Shown: positions 1 through 5,560 of the stretch, piece after piece
How the letters are laid out: every line of letters starts with the position of its first letter
Numbering within the stretch: position 1 is the stretch's first letter
Assembly (NCBI GenBank): GCA_050011095.1
Contig: JBEKJU010000257.1
Location: 1 to 5,570 of the forward strand
Source of the DNA: JBEKJU01 sp050011095
GTDB taxonomy: Bacteria; Desulfobacterota; Syntrophorhabdia; Syntrophorhabdales; WCHB1-27
DNA length: 5,570 nt
Direction: 5' to 3'
Position numbers and translations under genes: made by a program
The notes under the pieces: generated by a model
What the model was told of the DNA's origin: nothing
Seen by the model: only the letters and a program-made list of their open reading frames with translations
Database searches by the model: none

Positions 1-190
1 AATCTTTTTCCGCTTCGCTCCGCCGGCAATTATTGGGACACCCACTTCGCGCGACCCACTGTGTGGGTACCCCGCGGTCGCCCCCTCTGCGGGCAAAGCC
101 ACGACCCGCAAGCGGGTGCCCCAAGACTCCCCCTTGCTCAAAGACTCGCTCCGCTCGTTGTCTTGGATACCCTGCTGCAAGCAGCAGGGT
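1..190. repeat. Mosaic of palindromic intergenic repeat modules upstream of the molybdenum hydroxylase gene
   Basis: This non-coding stretch is packed with short inverted repeats. ACCCAC/GTGGGT pair at 54-59 and 63-68. ACCCGC/GCGGGT pair at 104-109 and 112-117, nested in GGGCA (91-95) / TGCCC (117-121). CCAAGAC/GTCTTGG (121-127 and 160-166) bracket a 32-base interior. A 10-bp stem with a 2-base loop lies at 169-190. Positions 78-122 match 3874-3917 in the iclR-ligase intergenic region with about three mismatches and one inserted base, and 102-122 equals 3897-3917 exactly. These are therefore dispersed REP/MITE-like modules. An open frame runs from an ATG at 116 through this region into the downstream gene, but it translates repeat sequence and is not credible coding. 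Confidence 0.7.
169..190. repeat. Perfect 10-bp hairpin, module also present at 4006-4025
   Basis: Arms ACCCTGCTGC (169-178) and GCAGCAGGGT (181-190) pair perfectly around a two-base AA loop. The hairpin at 4006-4025 has the same register and is followed by a similar ATT-rich flank (catttattga here, agttcattcc there). Two stem pairs differ between the copies, and both remain paired. No T-run follows directly, so it is not a canonical intrinsic terminator. Confidence 0.7.
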
Positions 191-251
191 CATTTATTGA
201 ATGAGGAAAAATTCACCGGGAGTTGCGGGGTGGACACGTCACTGCGTACGC

Positions 252-280
252 TTGTCTTCTTAAAAGGTCGTGCCTACATT
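252..280 (+). promoter_or_regulatory. Weak sigma70-type promoter candidate for the molybdenum hydroxylase gene
   Basis: TTGTCT (252-257) and TACATT (275-280) are separated by 17 bases. Each hexamer matches the consensus at four of six positions. A start of transcription near 287 would leave almost no leader for the ATG at 296 but about 36 bases for the ATG at 323. If this promoter is real it favours the shorter protein. The region upstream (191-251) shows no better candidate. Confidence 0.3.
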
Positions 281-295
281 ACGTGTGAGGCGGCG

Positions 296-2575
296 ATGAA
301 AACCGTAACGGAGAAAAATGGGATGGACGGGATTACGCGGATGGGCCGCCGCGGCTTTCTCAAGACCCTCTTCTCCGCCGGCGCCCTGATCCTCTATGCG
401 CGGGTCCCTCTCGCCGGGGAGACCGTTCTTCCGGAAGATGTCTCCACGGCGGCGCTCCATCCAGGTGTCTACATCGGAATCGAGACGACGGGGATGGTGA
501 TCATCGTTGCCCATCGCTCGGAGATGGGGACGGGCATACGCACCGGATTGCCCATGGTGGCGGCCGATGAACTGGACGCCGACTGGAAGCGGGTCAGGAT
601 CCAGCAGGCTATCGGCGATGCCAGGTATGGCGACCAGAACACGGATGGGTCGAAATCGATCCGTGATTTCTACGATGCCCTGCGCCGGGCCGGGGCAACG
701 GCCAGGCTGATGCTGGAGCGCACGGCCGCAGCCAAGTGGGGCGTACCGGTTTCCGAATGCCGGGCGAACGATCACCGCGTGGTGCACGCCGCCACGGGCC
801 GGAGCCTCGGTTACGGCGAGCTTGCCGCATCCGCGGCCCGGCAGCCCGTGCCCGGCAAGGGAGAGCTTCATCTCAAATCGCCCGACGAGTTCCGCTACGT
901 GGGCAAAGGGGTGCCCATTGTGGACCTGGACGATATCGTGCACGGAAGGGCGATATACGGCATCGACGCGCGGATGAAGGGGATGGTGCACGCCTCCATC
1001 GCGCGCTCGCCCGTCATCGGCGGGAGACTGAAATCGTACGACGACATTGCTGCGCGCGGGGTAAAGGGCGTCTCGGGGACGGTCGTGATCGAGGCGGCCA
1101 GGCCGCCCTACGGATTCCAGGCCTTGGGCGGTGTCGCGGTGATCGCCGACAGCACCTGGGCGGCCCTCCAGGGCCGCAAGGCCCTCAAGGTGGACTGGGA
1201 GCCCGGCGGGAACAGCCGCTTCGAATCGGAGGCGTACAAGGCCTCGTTGTTCGAGACGGCGCGCAAGCCCCAAAAGGTGGTGCGCCACCTGGGCGACGTG
1301 GAGGCCCAGTTCAATCAGGGCGGCGAGGTCTTCGATGCCGAGTACTACGTGCCCCTTCTGGCCCATGCCTCCATGGAGCCGCCGGCGGCCGTGGCGGAAT
1401 ACAGGGGCGGCAAGGTGGTGATCTGGACGGCGACCCAGAACCCGCAGGGGGTCCAGGATACGGTCGCGGCGGCGTTGCGCGTGGACAAGAAGGACGTCAT
1501 CTGCCACGTGACACTGCTCGGTGGGGCCTTTGGAAGGAAGTCAAAGCCCGATTACGTGGCTGAAGCGGCCATCCTCTCGAAGAAGGTAGGCCGGCCGGTA
1601 AAGGTGGTCTGGAGCCGGGAAGAAGATATCAGGTTCGACTACTACAACACGGTGGCGGCCATGTATTTCAAGGCGGCCCTCGACGGGCGCGGCAAGCCCG
1701 TGGCGTGGCTCCAGCGCTCCGTCTTCCCGCCCATCACGTCCATCTTCGATGTCAACGCGGTCTATGGCGACCCCGGTCATCTGGCCCAGGGGTGGGTGGA
1801 CGTGCCCTTCGACATCCCGGACCTCCGCGCGGAGAACGGTCCGGCAAAGGCGCCTGTCCGCATCGGCTGGCTCCGCTCAGTGGCCAATATCTATCACGCC
1901 TTCGGCGTCCAGACCTTCATCGACGAGCTTGCGGCGCGGGCGAACCGCGACCGGGTCGACTATTTCCTCGATGTCCTCGGACCCCCCCGGATCATCGATT
2001 TTAAGGCGGAGGGCACGGTAAATCCGAACTACGGGAAGCCCTTCGATCAGTACCCGTGGGATACGGGCAGGCTCAGACGCGTGGTCGAAATGGTGGCAGA
2101 CCGGTCCGACTGGGCGAACAAGAGCACTTCCAAGGGCCGGGCACTCGGGTTCGCGGCGCACCGGAGCTTCCTGACTTACGTGGCCGCGGTCGTCGATATC
2201 GAGGTCGACGACAAGGGGAATATCCGCATCCCGAGGGTCGACCTCGCAATCGATGCGGGCAGGGTGGTCTACCCGGAGCGGGTCCGGTCCCAGTTCGAAG
2301 GCGCGGCGGTGTTTGCAGCGAGCGTCGCCTTGATGGGCGAGGTCACAGGGGCTGATGGGCAAATCCAGCAGTCGAACTACCACGACTATCCTGTCGCGCG
2401 CATGAGCGAGGCCCCCTTGGAGACGCACGTCCATATCGTGCCGAGCAGCGATTTGCCGACAGGGGTGGGCGAGCCGGGGGTCCCGCCTACGATACCCGCG
2501 ATTTGCAACGCCTTCTTCGCGGCGACGGGCAGACGCATTCGACGGTTGCCCATCAATAGAACCAGGTCCCCCTGA
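296..2575 (+). CDS. Isoquinoline 1-oxidoreductase beta subunit-type molybdopterin-binding hydroxylase/aldehyde dehydrogenase large subunit, Tat-exported
   Basis: This is the large, molybdenum-binding subunit of a xanthine dehydrogenase-superfamily enzyme of the IorB type. Such enzymes hydroxylate N-heteroaromatics or oxidise aldehydes with water and need a [2Fe-2S] small subunit (IorA). From the ATG at 296 it has 759 residues, normal for the family. A twin-arginine signal (RRGFLK, 18-23) with a hydrophobic stretch (about 24-39) predicts folded export; no clear A-x-A cleavage site is seen. Visible motifs are HRSEMGTG (73-80), a hammerhead-like segment (about 217-243), SMEPP (359-363), TQNPQ (380-384), the molybdopterin loop GGAFGRK (409-415; GGGFGRR is the common form), GWLRSV (524-529) and GVGEPGVPP (723-731), whose Glu726 is the expected catalytic base. 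The start is uncertain: 296 has GAGG five bases ahead, and 323 has GGAG nine bases ahead and also keeps the Tat motif. An open frame continues upstream to 116 but crosses repeats. No iorA-like gene follows, so the partner may lie upstream. The substrate cannot be told from sequence. Confidence 0.9.
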   Translation: MKTVTEKNGMDGITRMGRRGFLKTLFSAGALILYARVPLAGETVLPEDVSTAALHPGVYIGIETTGMVIIVAHRSEMGTGIRTGLPMVAADELDADWKRVRIQQAIGDARYGDQNTDGSKSIRDFYDALRRAGATARLMLERTAAAKWGVPVSECRANDHRVVHAATGRSLGYGELAASAARQPVPGKGELHLKSPDEFRYVGKGVPIVDLDDIVHGRAIYGIDARMKGMVHASIARSPVIGGRLKSYDDIAARGVKGVSGTVVIEAARPPYGFQALGGVAVIADSTWAALQGRKALKVDWEPGGNSRFESEAYKASLFETARKPQKVVRHLGDVEAQFNQGGEVFDAEYYVPLLAHASMEPPAAVAEYRGGKVVIWTATQNPQGVQDTVAAALRVDKKDVICHVTLLGGAFGRKSKPDYVAEAAILSKKVGRPVKVVWSREEDIRFDYYNTVAAMYFKAALDGRGKPVAWLQRSVFPPITSIFDVNAVYGDPGHLAQGWVDVPFDIPDLRAENGPAKAPVRIGWLRSVANIYHAFGVQTFIDELAARANRDRVDYFLDVLGPPRIIDFKAEGTVNPNYGKPFDQYPWDTGRLRRVVEMVADRSDWANKSTSKGRALGFAAHRSFLTYVAAVVDIEVDDKGNIRIPRVDLAIDAGRVVYPERVRSQFEGAAVFAASVALMGEVTGADGQIQQSNYHDYPVARMSEAPLETHVHIVPSSDLPTGVGEPGVPPTIPAICNAFFAATGRRIRRLPINRTRSP
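350..412 (+). other. Twin-arginine (Tat) signal sequence
   Basis: The translated segment has the pattern G-R-R-G-F-L-K followed by about 16 mostly apolar residues and then a short linker ending near LAGE. This is a near-consensus Tat motif (S/T-R-R-x-F-L-K). It implies export after cofactor insertion in the cytoplasm, as in other IorB-type and periplasmic aldehyde oxidoreductases. The missing A-x-A site leaves open whether the peptide is cleaved or stays as a membrane anchor. Confidence 0.75.
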
Positions 2576-2756
2576 GAACCAGCCCCACCTGATCGGATGA
2601 CAAGACCTTCCACCAGGGCCGCCCGCCTATGGCCGGTCATGCCCATCCTCGAAGGGCGATTTTGGGCCGTCCTCTCGGGGAGACATTTTCCCCAAGGCTT
2701 TCCGCGTGTTACCCGACCTCTCGCCGTAATCCCGGAAATCCCCGCGGAAATACTGC
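2576..2756. other. Intergenic stretch with no supported gene
   Basis: Between the hydroxylase stop and the iclR promoter I see no gene. A 60-codon open frame at 2597-2779 has no good ribosome binding site and no recognisable protein character. Weak hairpins occur: GCCC/GGGC at 2641-2657 followed by GATTTT, and GGGGAGA/TTTCCCC at 2677-2693. Neither has the stem strength plus T-run expected of an intrinsic terminator, so where the hydroxylase transcript ends is unclear. Confidence 0.5.
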
Positions 2757-2784
2757 TTGACAAAACTCCCGCCGTGTAGATAAG
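2757..2784 (+). promoter_or_regulatory. Sigma70-type promoter candidate for the iclR-family gene
   Basis: A perfect TTGACA (2757-2762) is followed after 16 bases by GATAAG (2779-2784), a four-of-six match to TATAAT. Transcription would start near 2791, giving a leader of about 187 bases to the preferred start codon at 2978. TGATTTCATT follows at 2801-2810. The same CTTGACAAAA start and a TGATTCATT element appear before the ligase gene. Confidence 0.55.
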
Positions 2785-2887
2785 TTCATTGTACGGTTGC
2801 TGATTTCATTAGATGGTATCTCCGGCGACGAGCCGAGGAAGACCTTCGGCAAAGGACGCCCATCACAGGGAAACACCCGGCAGCGGT

Positions 2888-2910
2888 GTGTGCGGAATTC
2901 GTCCGCGCAC
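2888..2910. promoter_or_regulatory. Inverted repeat in the iclR leader, possible operator or RNA hairpin
   Basis: The arms at 2888-2896 (GTGTGCGGA) and 2902-2910 (TCCGCGCAC) pair over nine positions, with one G-T wobble, around the 5-base spacer ATTCG. IclR-family proteins commonly bind short palindromes near their own promoters, so this could be an autoregulatory site about 100 bases downstream of the predicted transcription start. Equally it could act as an RNA stem. A smaller GCGGC/GCCGC stem follows at 2930-2944. Confidence 0.3.
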
Positions 2911-2977
2911 GTCTGACGATCGGTTTTTTGCGGCTTTCGGCCGCGCATATACGGAATCGACGGTAGAGTGTGAGAAC

Positions 2978-3775
2978 ATGCAGGGCGTAAGAAAAGACGC
3001 ATTTTATAACAGGTCGCTCGAACGGGCGCTACGCATCGTGACGGCCTTCACGAACGAGAGAAGATCGATGACCCTAGCCCAGCTTTCGGAGGTTTTGGAC
3101 CTTTCCAAGGCTACGGTATCGAGGTTGTGCTCGACCCTCGTGGACTTTGGCTTCCTTCACCAGGACCACGACGTCAAACAATACTCCCTGGGTATCAGGC
3201 TGTTCGAGCTGGGTACGATCGTGGCCTCATCCTTCTCCCTGAGCAAGGCGGCCTCTCCTTTCCTCGCGCAGTTGGCGATGAAACTGCGGAGGTCGGTCTT
3301 TCTCGGCATTCTGGACAATGGGGAACTCCTCTACATAGACAAGCGGGAGGACCTGGACGGGCCGATCACCTTCATGTCGAGCATCGGCAGGCGGCGCCCC
3401 CCCTATTGGGGCATGGTGGGCCAGGTGATGATGGCCTATCTGCCCAAGGACGAGATCGACAGGATGATCGACAAAAATCCCCTTGCGCCAACCACGAAGA
3501 AGTCCTTCGAGACGAGAAAGGAGCTTGACGAGTTCCTCGGGCGCGTGCGGGAACAGGGCTTCGCCATCGACGACGGCAGGGTCATCGAGGGCGTAGGCGG
3601 CGTGGCGGCGCCGATCCGCGATTTCACCGGCAAGGTCGTCGCCGGCCTCGGCGTGGGTTTCATTTTCTCGTCGGTAGACGCGCGGGAGATGAAAGAGATC
3701 ACGAAGGCGGTCGTCCAGACGGCGCGCGCGATCTCCAGGGAGGTGGGCTATACGGGCAAGGACGCGGGCAATTAA
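2978..3775 (+). CDS. IclR-family transcriptional regulator
   Basis: This is a cytoplasmic one-component DNA-binding regulator of 265 residues, typical for the IclR family (about 250-280). The N-terminal winged helix-turn-helix spans roughly residues 10-72. Its helix-turn-helix is around 33-54 (LAQLSEVLDLSKATVSRL) and the wing ends in GFLHQD. The C-terminal IclR effector-binding domain runs from about 75 to 258 and includes LGIRLFELG (71-79), IDDGRVIEGVGG (197-208) and AAPIRDFTGKVVAGLGV (210-226). The Cys often seen just before AAPI is replaced here. The start at 2978 was chosen because family alignment begins near NRSLERALRIV (11-21). An in-frame ATG at 2813 would add 55 residues with no IclR character. 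Neither start has a strong Shine-Dalgarno sequence. IclR members often control neighbouring aromatic catabolism genes, so the downstream ligase operon is a plausible target; the effector is unknown. Confidence 0.9.
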   Translation: MQGVRKDAFYNRSLERALRIVTAFTNERRSMTLAQLSEVLDLSKATVSRLCSTLVDFGFLHQDHDVKQYSLGIRLFELGTIVASSFSLSKAASPFLAQLAMKLRRSVFLGILDNGELLYIDKREDLDGPITFMSSIGRRRPPYWGMVGQVMMAYLPKDEIDRMIDKNPLAPTTKKSFETRKELDEFLGRVREQGFAIDDGRVIEGVGGVAAPIRDFTGKVVAGLGVGFIFSSVDAREMKEITKAVVQTARAISREVGYTGKDAGN

Positions 3776-3778
3776 AGG

Positions 3779-3988
3779 GGCTAGCGTCGCCCCCTCGACC
3801 GGCAAAGCCGGTCGAGCCTCCCCCTCATAAAGAGAAAGGGGCGGGGGCGAAAAAAGGCGACCGTTGGCTATCGTCGCCCCCTCGACCGGCAAAGCCCGAC
3901 CCGCAAGCGGGTGCCCCGGCCTCCCCCTCATAAAGAGAAAGGGGCGGGGGCGAAAAAAGGCGACCGTTGGCTATCGTCGCCCCCTCGA
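3779..3988. repeat. Tandem palindromic repeat: two units (87 and 103 bp) plus a partial third
   Basis: Units start at GGCTA at 3779, 3866 and 3969; the third breaks off after about 20 bases. Positions 3816-3885 are identical to 3919-3988 over 70 bases at an offset of 103. Positions 3779-3809 match 3866-3896 with one mismatch at an offset of 87. The units differ only inside: six bases (3810-3815) in unit 1 are replaced by 22 bases (3897-3918) in unit 2. Each unit folds back on itself, for example TCGCCCCC (3787-3794) with GGGGGCGA (3843-3850), and GTCGCC (3786-3791) with GGCGAC (3856-3861). This looks like a REP/MITE-like intergenic element related to 78-122. Minus-strand open frames across it are repeat artefacts. 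Confidence 0.85.
3794..3816. repeat. Perfect 10-bp stem-loop inside repeat unit 1
   Basis: CTCGACCGGC (3794-3803) and GCCGGTCGAG (3807-3816) pair fully around an AAA loop, 18 bases after the iclR stop codon. The stem could stop or stabilise the iclR transcript, but no T-run follows, so Rho-independent termination of the usual kind is not supported. In unit 2 the right arm of this stem is missing and a different hairpin (3899-3912) replaces it. Confidence 0.7.
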
Positions 3989-4005
3989 ATCTCCTGGGGT
4001 CCATT

Positions 4006-4025
4006 CCCCGCGGCTTGCCGCGGGG
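4006..4025. repeat. GC-rich hairpin, second copy of the module at 169-190
   Basis: CCCCGCGG (4006-4013) and CCGCGGGG (4018-4025) form a perfect stem around CTTG, extendable by one more C-G pair. It follows directly after the partial third repeat unit, with the flank GTCCATT before and TAGTTCATTCC after. A T-run (4043-4047) lies too far downstream for a standard terminator. The left arm sequence CCCCGCGG also occurs alone at 70-77. Confidence 0.7.
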
Positions 4026-4074
4026 TAGTTCATTCCACTCAGTTTTTGGCAAGATTTTGGGGAGGTTTTTGTTC

Positions 4075-4103
4075 TTGACAAAAATCTCCGCATGCTATAG
4101 GAT
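4075..4103 (+). promoter_or_regulatory. Sigma70-type promoter candidate for the phenylacetate-CoA ligase-type gene
   Basis: A perfect TTGACA (4075-4080) is spaced 17 bases from TAGGAT (4098-4103, four of six); TATAGG (4096-4101) at 15 bases is an alternative -10. Transcription would begin near 4110, giving a leader of about 143 bases. The palindrome ATGATTCAT (4113-4121) sits at the predicted start of the transcript and could be a regulator site. Confidence 0.6.
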
Positions 4104-4129
4104 CACTCTATGATGATTCATTTTATCAC

Positions 4130-4249
4130 ATGAAACGTTGCCTCCTGCTATGCCATCAGGGGAGGGTGTTTTCGCGGGTACTGGCCCCCGACAAGGGGAT
4201 AAACCGGCAGGCAGGAAAACCTGCCTGCGAAAAAACGAATCAGGAGTGA
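4130..4249 (+). CDS. Possible 39-residue leader ORF ending three bases before the ligase start
   Basis: An ATG at 4130 opens a 39-codon frame, starting MKRCLLLCHQ, that ends with TGA at 4247-4249, three bases before the ligase ATG. The ligase ribosome binding site (AGGAG, 4242-4246) lies in its last codons, so translation of this frame could couple to, or unfold, the ligase start. Its latter part covers the hairpin at 4207-4228. Against it: there is no Shine-Dalgarno sequence upstream of 4130, the peptide resembles no family I know, and a frame this short can arise by chance. Confidence 0.2.
   Translation: MKRCLLLCHQGRVFSRVLAPDKGINRQAGKPACEKTNQE
4207..4228. promoter_or_regulatory. Perfect 9-bp hairpin in the ligase leader
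   Basis: GCAGGCAGG (4207-4215) and CCTGCCTGC (4220-4228) pair around AAAA, ending 13 bases before the AGGAG ribosome binding site. It is followed by an A-tract rather than a T-run, so it is not a terminator on the + strand. It could shape access to the ribosome binding site or protect the 5' end of the operon message; this role is inference. Confidence 0.45.
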
Positions 4250-4252
4250 GTT

Positions 4253-5560
4253 ATGGAATACTGGAACAAATATACGGAGACGTTGCCCCGGGAAAAACTG
4301 GACAAAGCCGAGTTCGCGAGCTTCAAGACCCTCTTCGCCTACGCGAAAACCCATTCGAAGCTCTACGCCGAGAAGCTGAAAGGCATAGAGCCCGGCGACA
4401 TCAAGACCTTCGACGATATCAAGAAGGTCCCCTTCACGTACAAGGAGGAGCTCCGGAAGTGGCAGGAGAACGTTGAGCCCTTCCCCTACGGGGGTCTCCT
4501 CGGTGTGCCCATCGAGGAGGTATCGACGTTCCGCCAGACGAGCGGCACGACGGGAAGGCCGGTCTATGTCCCGGAGAGCTACGAGAGCTGGCAGTGGAGG
4601 ATCGAGGCGTGGTGCCACATCCTTTACATGGCGGGCTTCAGGCCGAGGCATCGCCTCTTTCTCCCCTTCGGCTATAACGTCTACGTCGCCTTCTGGGAGG
4701 CCCACTACGCGGCGGAGAAGCTGGGATGCGAGGTTGTTCCCGGCGGCGCCCTCGACACAAAGGGGAGGGTCAACAAGATCATCGAGCTGAAGGCCAATGC
4801 CATGGCGGGAACGCCGACCTACACGCTCAACATCGCCAACGAGGCGGTGGAGATGGGCATCGACCCGAAGTCCCTCGGCATAGAGCGCATACTCGGCGCG
4901 GGCGAGCCCCTGCCCGAGGCCACGAGAAAGCGCATCGAGCAGACGTACAACTGTAAGATGTTCGACCACATCGGCAGCACGGAGACCTGCGGCTTTGCCG
5001 GCATGTGCGAGGCCCAACAGGGGCTCCACATCGTCGAGCCGTTCTTCGTCGTCGAGATGCTCGACAGGGAGACCCTCTCGAAAGAGGTGGCCGTGGGCGA
5101 GCAGGGCGTCATCGTGATTACCCCCCTCGGCAGGAAGTCCTTCCCCGTGATCCGCTTCAACACGAACGACGTCGCCATCAAGGGGCCGTCGGAATGCGAG
5201 TGCGGCAGGACATCGAACAAGCTCATGGAGATCGTGGGCAGGGTGGACGACATAACGAAGATCAGGGGTGTCCTCTTCTCCCCGAAGACCGTCGAGCAGC
5301 TCGTCCGCTCCGAGTTCCCCGAGATCGTCGAGTACGAGATCGTCGTGACCAGAAAGGACATCATGGACCAGATCACCATCAGGATAGAGGTTGATCCCAA
5401 GCTCCCGGCGGAAAAGGCCGAGGCCGTCGCCGCAAGGCTCGGTGAGAGACACAAGATAAAGACGAACCTGTCGTGCAAGGTGAAGGTCGAAAAGGAAGGG
5501 GCGCTCCCCCGTTACGACCTCAAGGCAAAACGCTTCAAGGACATAAGAGGAGGTCACTAA
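4253..5560 (+). CDS. Phenylacetate-CoA ligase (PaaK) family adenylate-forming enzyme
   Basis: This cytoplasmic enzyme activates an aromatic (or related) carboxylic acid to its CoA thioester using ATP via an acyl-adenylate, giving AMP and PPi. Its 435 residues match the usual PaaK length. The AMP-binding P-loop is TSGTTGRP (96-103). The adenylate-site motifs are LGAGEPL (214-220) and IGSTETCG (240-247). The CxCGRT pair (Cys315, Cys317), typical of PaaK, precedes the hinge/C-terminal domain that starts near GRVDDITKIRG (329-339). The C-terminal lysine region is LPRYDLKAKRF (418-428), with Lys424 as the likely adenylation residue. The start at 4253 has AGGAG at 4242-4246 with a six-base spacer. 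The gene has its own promoter candidate after iclR and is probably the first gene of an operon, because another start overlaps its stop. Phenylacetate is the default family substrate. Benzoate-like or other aryl acids, or a related ligase class such as coenzyme F390 synthetase-like proteins, cannot be excluded. Confidence 0.9.
   Translation: MEYWNKYTETLPREKLDKAEFASFKTLFAYAKTHSKLYAEKLKGIEPGDIKTFDDIKKVPFTYKEELRKWQENVEPFPYGGLLGVPIEEVSTFRQTSGTTGRPVYVPESYESWQWRIEAWCHILYMAGFRPRHRLFLPFGYNVYVAFWEAHYAAEKLGCEVVPGGALDTKGRVNKIIELKANAMAGTPTYTLNIANEAVEMGIDPKSLGIERILGAGEPLPEATRKRIEQTYNCKMFDHIGSTETCGFAGMCEAQQGLHIVEPFFVVEMLDRETLSKEVAVGEQGVIVITPLGRKSFPVIRFNTNDVAIKGPSECECGRTSNKLMEIVGRVDDITKIRGVLFSPKTVEQLVRSEFPEIVEYEIVVTRKDIMDQITIRIEVDPKLPAEKAEAVAARLGERHKIKTNLSCKVKVEKEGALPRYDLKAKRFKDIRGGH
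5548..5553 (+). promoter_or_regulatory. Consensus Shine-Dalgarno for the downstream gene
   Basis: AGGAGG lies inside the last codons of the ligase gene, six bases before the ATG at 5560. This decides that a new gene starts there and that it is translated from the same message. Confidence 0.8.

Noticed and set aside
260..1507. 415-codon minus-strand open frame opposite the molybdenum hydroxylase gene
   Set aside because: It is a shadow of the sense gene: Arg/His/Gly/Pro-rich composition, no motif, no promoter or ribosome binding site.
2641..2661. Hairpin followed by GATTTT as terminator for the hydroxylase gene
   Set aside because: The stem is only about four base pairs with a large loop; too weak to support.
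2597..2779. 60-codon open frame between the hydroxylase and iclR genes
   Set aside because: No ribosome binding site, no recognisable composition, and it runs through the iclR -35 element.
3794..3816. Intrinsic terminator for iclR
   Set aside because: The stem is strong, but no T-run follows; the downstream sequence is C-rich then AT-mixed. It could still affect the transcript end.
3779..3988. CRISPR array
   Set aside because: Only two full units of unequal length, with no regular short repeats separated by unique spacers; the units are adjacent and self-complementary throughout.
3227..4052. Minus-strand open frames (3227-3931 and 3825-4052) with a repeated LSLYEGEA peptide
   Set aside because: The repeated peptide is simply the translation of the tandem DNA repeat, and the rest is antisense to iclR. 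Not a repeat protein gene.
4138..4476. 112-codon + strand open frame overlapping the ligase start
   Set aside because: Out of frame with the ligase, starts at a non-ATG codon, and its later part is an off-frame reading of a confidently identified gene.
4148..5557. 469-codon minus-strand open frame opposite the CoA ligase gene
   Set aside because: It is antisense to a gene with clear PaaK motifs; its protein is rich in Leu/Arg/Asp/His low-complexity patterns expected from the complement of GC-rich codons and shows no domain.
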